From positions 1-8,526 of the forward strand of contig JBFICP010000138.1 in assembly GCA_041581935.1 (NCBI GenBank): 8,526 nucleotides of DNA, in the 5' to 3' direction. Shown here piece after piece: positions 6,801 through 8,526 of the stretch. The translations under genes were made by a program, and so were the position numbers. Each line of letters opens with the position of its first letter. Position 1 is the first letter of the stretch. This DNA is from JAABYT01 sp041581935. GTDB lineage: Bacteria > Pseudomonadota > Gammaproteobacteria > HK1. Below the pieces are notes generated by a model. It had not been told where the DNA came from and did no database searches. It was given only the letters and a program-made list of their open reading frames with translations.

Positions 6801-7439
6801 ATGACCGGCGTGCGCCAGCTCCAGGTCGACGGGCTGTGTATCGACGGCGTCGGCCCGGTCGATCTGTCGCTCGCGCAAGGCGAGTGCCTGGTGCTGCACG
6901 GACCGTCGGGCGCCGGCAAGACCCGCCTGCTTCGCGCCATCGCCGATCTCGATGTGCACGGCGGTCGGGTCGCGTGTCTCGGAACACAGGCCGAGGCGAC
7001 GCCGCCCGCCGAATGGCGCCGCCGGGTCGGCTTACTGGTGGCCGACAGCCAATGGTGGTGCGATCGGGTCGACGAGCATTTCTCCACGCAGCCGACGGCG
7101 CGCGCGCTCGAGGCGCTCGGCCTCGACGCCGAGCGCCTGCACGGGCCGGTGGCGAGGCTCTCGAGCGGTGAATGTCAGCGCTTTGCGCTGCTGCGATTGC
7201 TCGCTAATCGGCCCCGCGTGTTGCTGCTCGACGAACCGACGGCGAATCTCGACCCGGACAACGTCGCACGGGTGGAGCGCGCGATTGCAGACTACGTCGC
7301 CGAAGAGCACGCCGCGGTCCTGTGGGTCAGTCACGACCCGCGCCAGATGACCCGTGTCGGTCATCGCCGATTGCGCCTGGAAGCCGGCCGCCTGGTACCC
7401 GAGGCGGCAGGCGGCGGGGTCGAGGAGCACGTGCAATGA
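6801..7439 (+). CDS. fetA: FetA-like ABC transporter ATP-binding protein
   Basis: ATPase subunit of a FetAB-type (YbbL/YbbM) exporter, by family knowledge linked to iron export and oxidative-stress tolerance in E. coli. Of 212 residues, Walker A is GPSGAGKT (34-41), the ABC signature LSSGE (120-124), Walker B LLLDEPT with D144 and E145, and the H-loop H178 (WVSHDP). The protein is slightly short; its helical subdomain between Q-loop and signature is about ten residues shorter than in E. coli FetA. The Q-loop glutamine appears to be Ala81 (LLVADSQWW). The ATG at 6801 has GAGG (6789-6792) eight bases upstream, overlapping the kinase stop codon. The assignment rests mainly on the neighbouring FetB. 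The ATPase alone could serve another small exporter, and the metal carried is not shown by the sequence. Confidence 0.83.
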   Translation: MTGVRQLQVDGLCIDGVGPVDLSLAQGECLVLHGPSGAGKTRLLRAIADLDVHGGRVACLGTQAEATPPAEWRRRVGLLVADSQWWCDRVDEHFSTQPTARALEALGLDAERLHGPVARLSSGECQRFALLRLLANRPRVLLLDEPTANLDPDNVARVERAIADYVAEEHAAVLWVSHDPRQMTRVGHRRLRLEAGRLVPEAAGGGVEEHVQ

Positions 7440-8227
7440 TTCTCCTGGGACCGGTCGATCTGGCCCTCGCCGCGCTTCTGGTGGTGGCCTCTGCGGCGCT
7501 CGCGTTCGTCCTGCGGCTCGGGATATCCGCGAGCCTGCTGATTGCCGGGACGCGCATGGTCGTCCAGCTGCTGCTGGTCGGACTGGTGCTCAAAGCGGTG
7601 TTCGACCGCGCCGAGCTGCCGTGGATCGCGCTCATCGCCATCGTCATGCTGATCGTGGCAGGCTACGAGAGTGCCGCACGGCAAAAGCGTCGGCTGGCGG
7701 GCTGGTGGAGCATGGGCATCGGCGTGGCCGCCATGTGCTTGTCCACCTTCTCGGTGACGGTGCTGACCCTGGTGGTCATCCTCGGGCCCTCGCCGTGGTA
7801 TACGCCGCAGTACGCCATTCCCCTCCTCGGGATGCTGCTCGGCAACACCATGACCGGCGTGGCCCTGGGGCTCGATCGCCTCACCCAGAGCCTGTGGGCG
7901 CAGCGACGCATGGTCGAGGCGCGGCTCATGCTCGGCCACCCGTGGCGCGAGGCGGTTGGCGACATTCGTCGCGATTGCATGCGCGCCGGTCTGATTCCGA
8001 CGCTGAACGCCATGGCGGCGGCGGGCATCGTCAGCCTGCCGGGCATGATGACCGGGCAGATTCTGGCCGGCTCGCCGCCGGTGGAAGCGGTCAAGTACCA
8101 GATTCTCATCATGTGCCTGATCATGGGCGCAACCACCGGCGGCACGGCGATCGCTGTCCAGGTCGCCTGCCGGCGCCTGTTCGATGCCCGCGAGCGATTG
8201 CGGCTCGACCGCCTGCGGGCGCCCTGA
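7436..8227 (+). CDS. fetB: FetB-like ABC transporter membrane subunit (UPF0014/YbbM family)
   Basis: Inner-membrane permease partner of the preceding ATPase, 263 residues, close to the usual length of about 260. It is strongly hydrophobic with roughly seven membrane segments, near 5-25, 31-52, 62-78, 92-116, 127-146, 190-212 and 221-245. Family blocks are AGTRMVVQLLLVG (37-49), LLGMLLGNTMTGVALGLDRL (131-150), and SLPGMMTGQILAG followed by PVEAVKYQI near 200-223. A basic loop around 152-182 (RRMVEARLMLGHPWREA) probably contacts the ATPase. The ATG at 7436 overlaps the fetA stop as ATGA (7436-7439), the classic sign of translational coupling. An upstream in-frame ATG at 7322 would add 38 Arg/Pro-rich residues that are really fetA read out of frame, so I rejected it. 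Confidence 0.9.
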   Translation: MILLGPVDLALAALLVVASAALAFVLRLGISASLLIAGTRMVVQLLLVGLVLKAVFDRAELPWIALIAIVMLIVAGYESAARQKRRLAGWWSMGIGVAAMCLSTFSVTVLTLVVILGPSPWYTPQYAIPLLGMLLGNTMTGVALGLDRLTQSLWAQRRMVEARLMLGHPWREAVGDIRRDCMRAGLIPTLNAMAAAGIVSLPGMMTGQILAGSPPVEAVKYQILIMCLIMGATTGGTAIAVQVACRRLFDARERLRLDRLRAP

Positions 8228-8277
8228 TCGCGGGCGGCGCGCCGTGGGTGACCTCGCACGGCGACGCGCGGCTGTCC

Positions 8278-8321
8278 AGACGGGCCTATAAGCCACGGAT
8301 ATTTCAGCAATATCCCCGTCT
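8278..8321. repeat. Nested inverted repeat 51 bases downstream of fetB
   Basis: An outer 7-bp stem, AGACGGG (8278-8284) with CCCGTCT (8315-8321), encloses an inner hairpin, GGATATT (8297-8303), loop TCAGC, AATATCC (8309-8315). The two stems share base 8315, so one pair must give way. It could stabilise or end the fetAB message, but no T-tract follows on either strand, so it is not a typical intrinsic terminator. Confidence 0.45.
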
Positions 8322-8443
8322 CTGCGCGGCTTGCGAGGCGGCATCCGGCGGCCATTCGCGCTAAGATAGTGGCCAGTGGCGGCACTGCGGACCCTAGGAG
8401 CGTGTACGGCATCGGAATAGCGACGGCGCGAACGTGACACCGA

Positions 8444-8510
8444 CCCCGATTTCCGGGGCGCGCTGCTCGCATAGCAACGGCTATGCCGGCGCCGCCCCCG
8501 GCCATCCGGG
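8444..8510. repeat. Three consecutive short hairpins near the right edge
   Basis: CCCCG/CGGGG (8444-8448, 8454-8458, 5-base loop), GCATAGC/GCTATGC (8469-8475, 8480-8486, AACG loop) and CCCGG/CCGGG (8497-8501, 8506-8510, CCAT loop) follow one another within 67 bases. The middle one is the best, a perfect 7-bp stem with a tetraloop. They may be a structured leader or non-coding RNA, or GC-rich chance pairing; the window ends too soon to tell. Confidence 0.35.
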
Positions 8511-8526
8511 CCGCGGGACCACAGCC

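Larger units (their letters stand above)
8228..8526. other. Right-end stretch of 299 bases with no recognised gene
   Basis: No tRNA, known structured RNA or recognisable protein start was found. A -10-like TAAGAT (8362-8367) has no acceptable -35 box. TAGGAG (8395-8400) has a GTG (8402-8404) only one base later, which opens just 11 codons. Two frames stay open to the right edge, from GTG 8434 and from ATG 8483 (starting MPAPPPAIRAAG). Neither has a proper ribosome binding site or a familiar N-terminus, so a gene beginning here is possible but unsupported. Confidence 0.35.

Noticed and set aside
7322..7435. Upstream in-frame ATG extending fetB by 38 residues
   Set aside because: The extra residues are fetA coding DNA read in another frame. 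The ATGA overlap at 7436 gives the standard FetB N-terminus.
7354..8505. Long alternative frames over fetB (plus 7354-8364, minus 7361-8440 and 7663-8505)
   Set aside because: They are Arg/Gly/His-rich shadows of a clear membrane protein. The minus 7663-8505 frame extends into the right-end stretch but still shows no recognisable domain.
8228..8526. Search for tRNA, 4.5S, tmRNA or RNase P RNA in the right-end stretch
   Set aside because: No T-loop consensus, no characteristic 5' blocks of those RNAs and no matching fold were seen on either strand by eye.

Overview
The window reads as ordinary chromosomal DNA from a GC-rich Gammaproteobacterium. The genus cannot be fixed from sequence alone. 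The clues are a class II ribonucleotide reductase split into NrdJa and NrdJb as recalled for Pseudomonas, an RNase D that aligns almost residue for residue with the E. coli catalytic motifs, and a FetA/FetB-type ABC exporter. No insertion sequence, phage gene, CRISPR array, tRNA or rRNA was recognised.

Layout. Positions 1-2745 hold the 3' part of nrdJa (its 5' end lies outside the window) followed after 14 bases by nrdJb; together they make an adenosylcobalamin-dependent ribonucleotide reductase. A 181-base gap follows, ending in a perfect 13-bp inverted repeat plus seven Ts. This sits only 18 bases before the ATG of rnd (2927-4054, RNase D). On the opposite strand mtaB (5379-4051), a tRNA methylthiotransferase, converges on rnd, and both stop codons are nested in one CTAG tetranucleotide. 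A 121-base divergent region separates mtaB from a rightward three-gene set: a cytosolic Ser/Thr protein kinase with a C-terminal cyclic-nucleotide-binding domain (5501-6790), a FetA-like ABC ATPase (6801-7439) and a FetB-like membrane subunit (7436-8227). The last 299 bases carry no recognised gene but contain several inverted repeats.

Functions. nrdJa/nrdJb supply deoxyribonucleotides without needing oxygen. rnd and mtaB both act on tRNA (3'-end maturation and position-37 modification) but are on opposite strands and are not an operon. The kinase-CNB gene and fetA/fetB are tightly spaced, which suggests co-transcription and possibly a signalling link to metal export; that link is inference only.

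The points most worth a second look are the hairpin plus U-tract fused to the rnd start region, the kinase-CNB/FetAB cluster with its non-canonical DFS motif, and the FetA variant lacking the Q-loop glutamine. No clearly new multi-gene system is evident.
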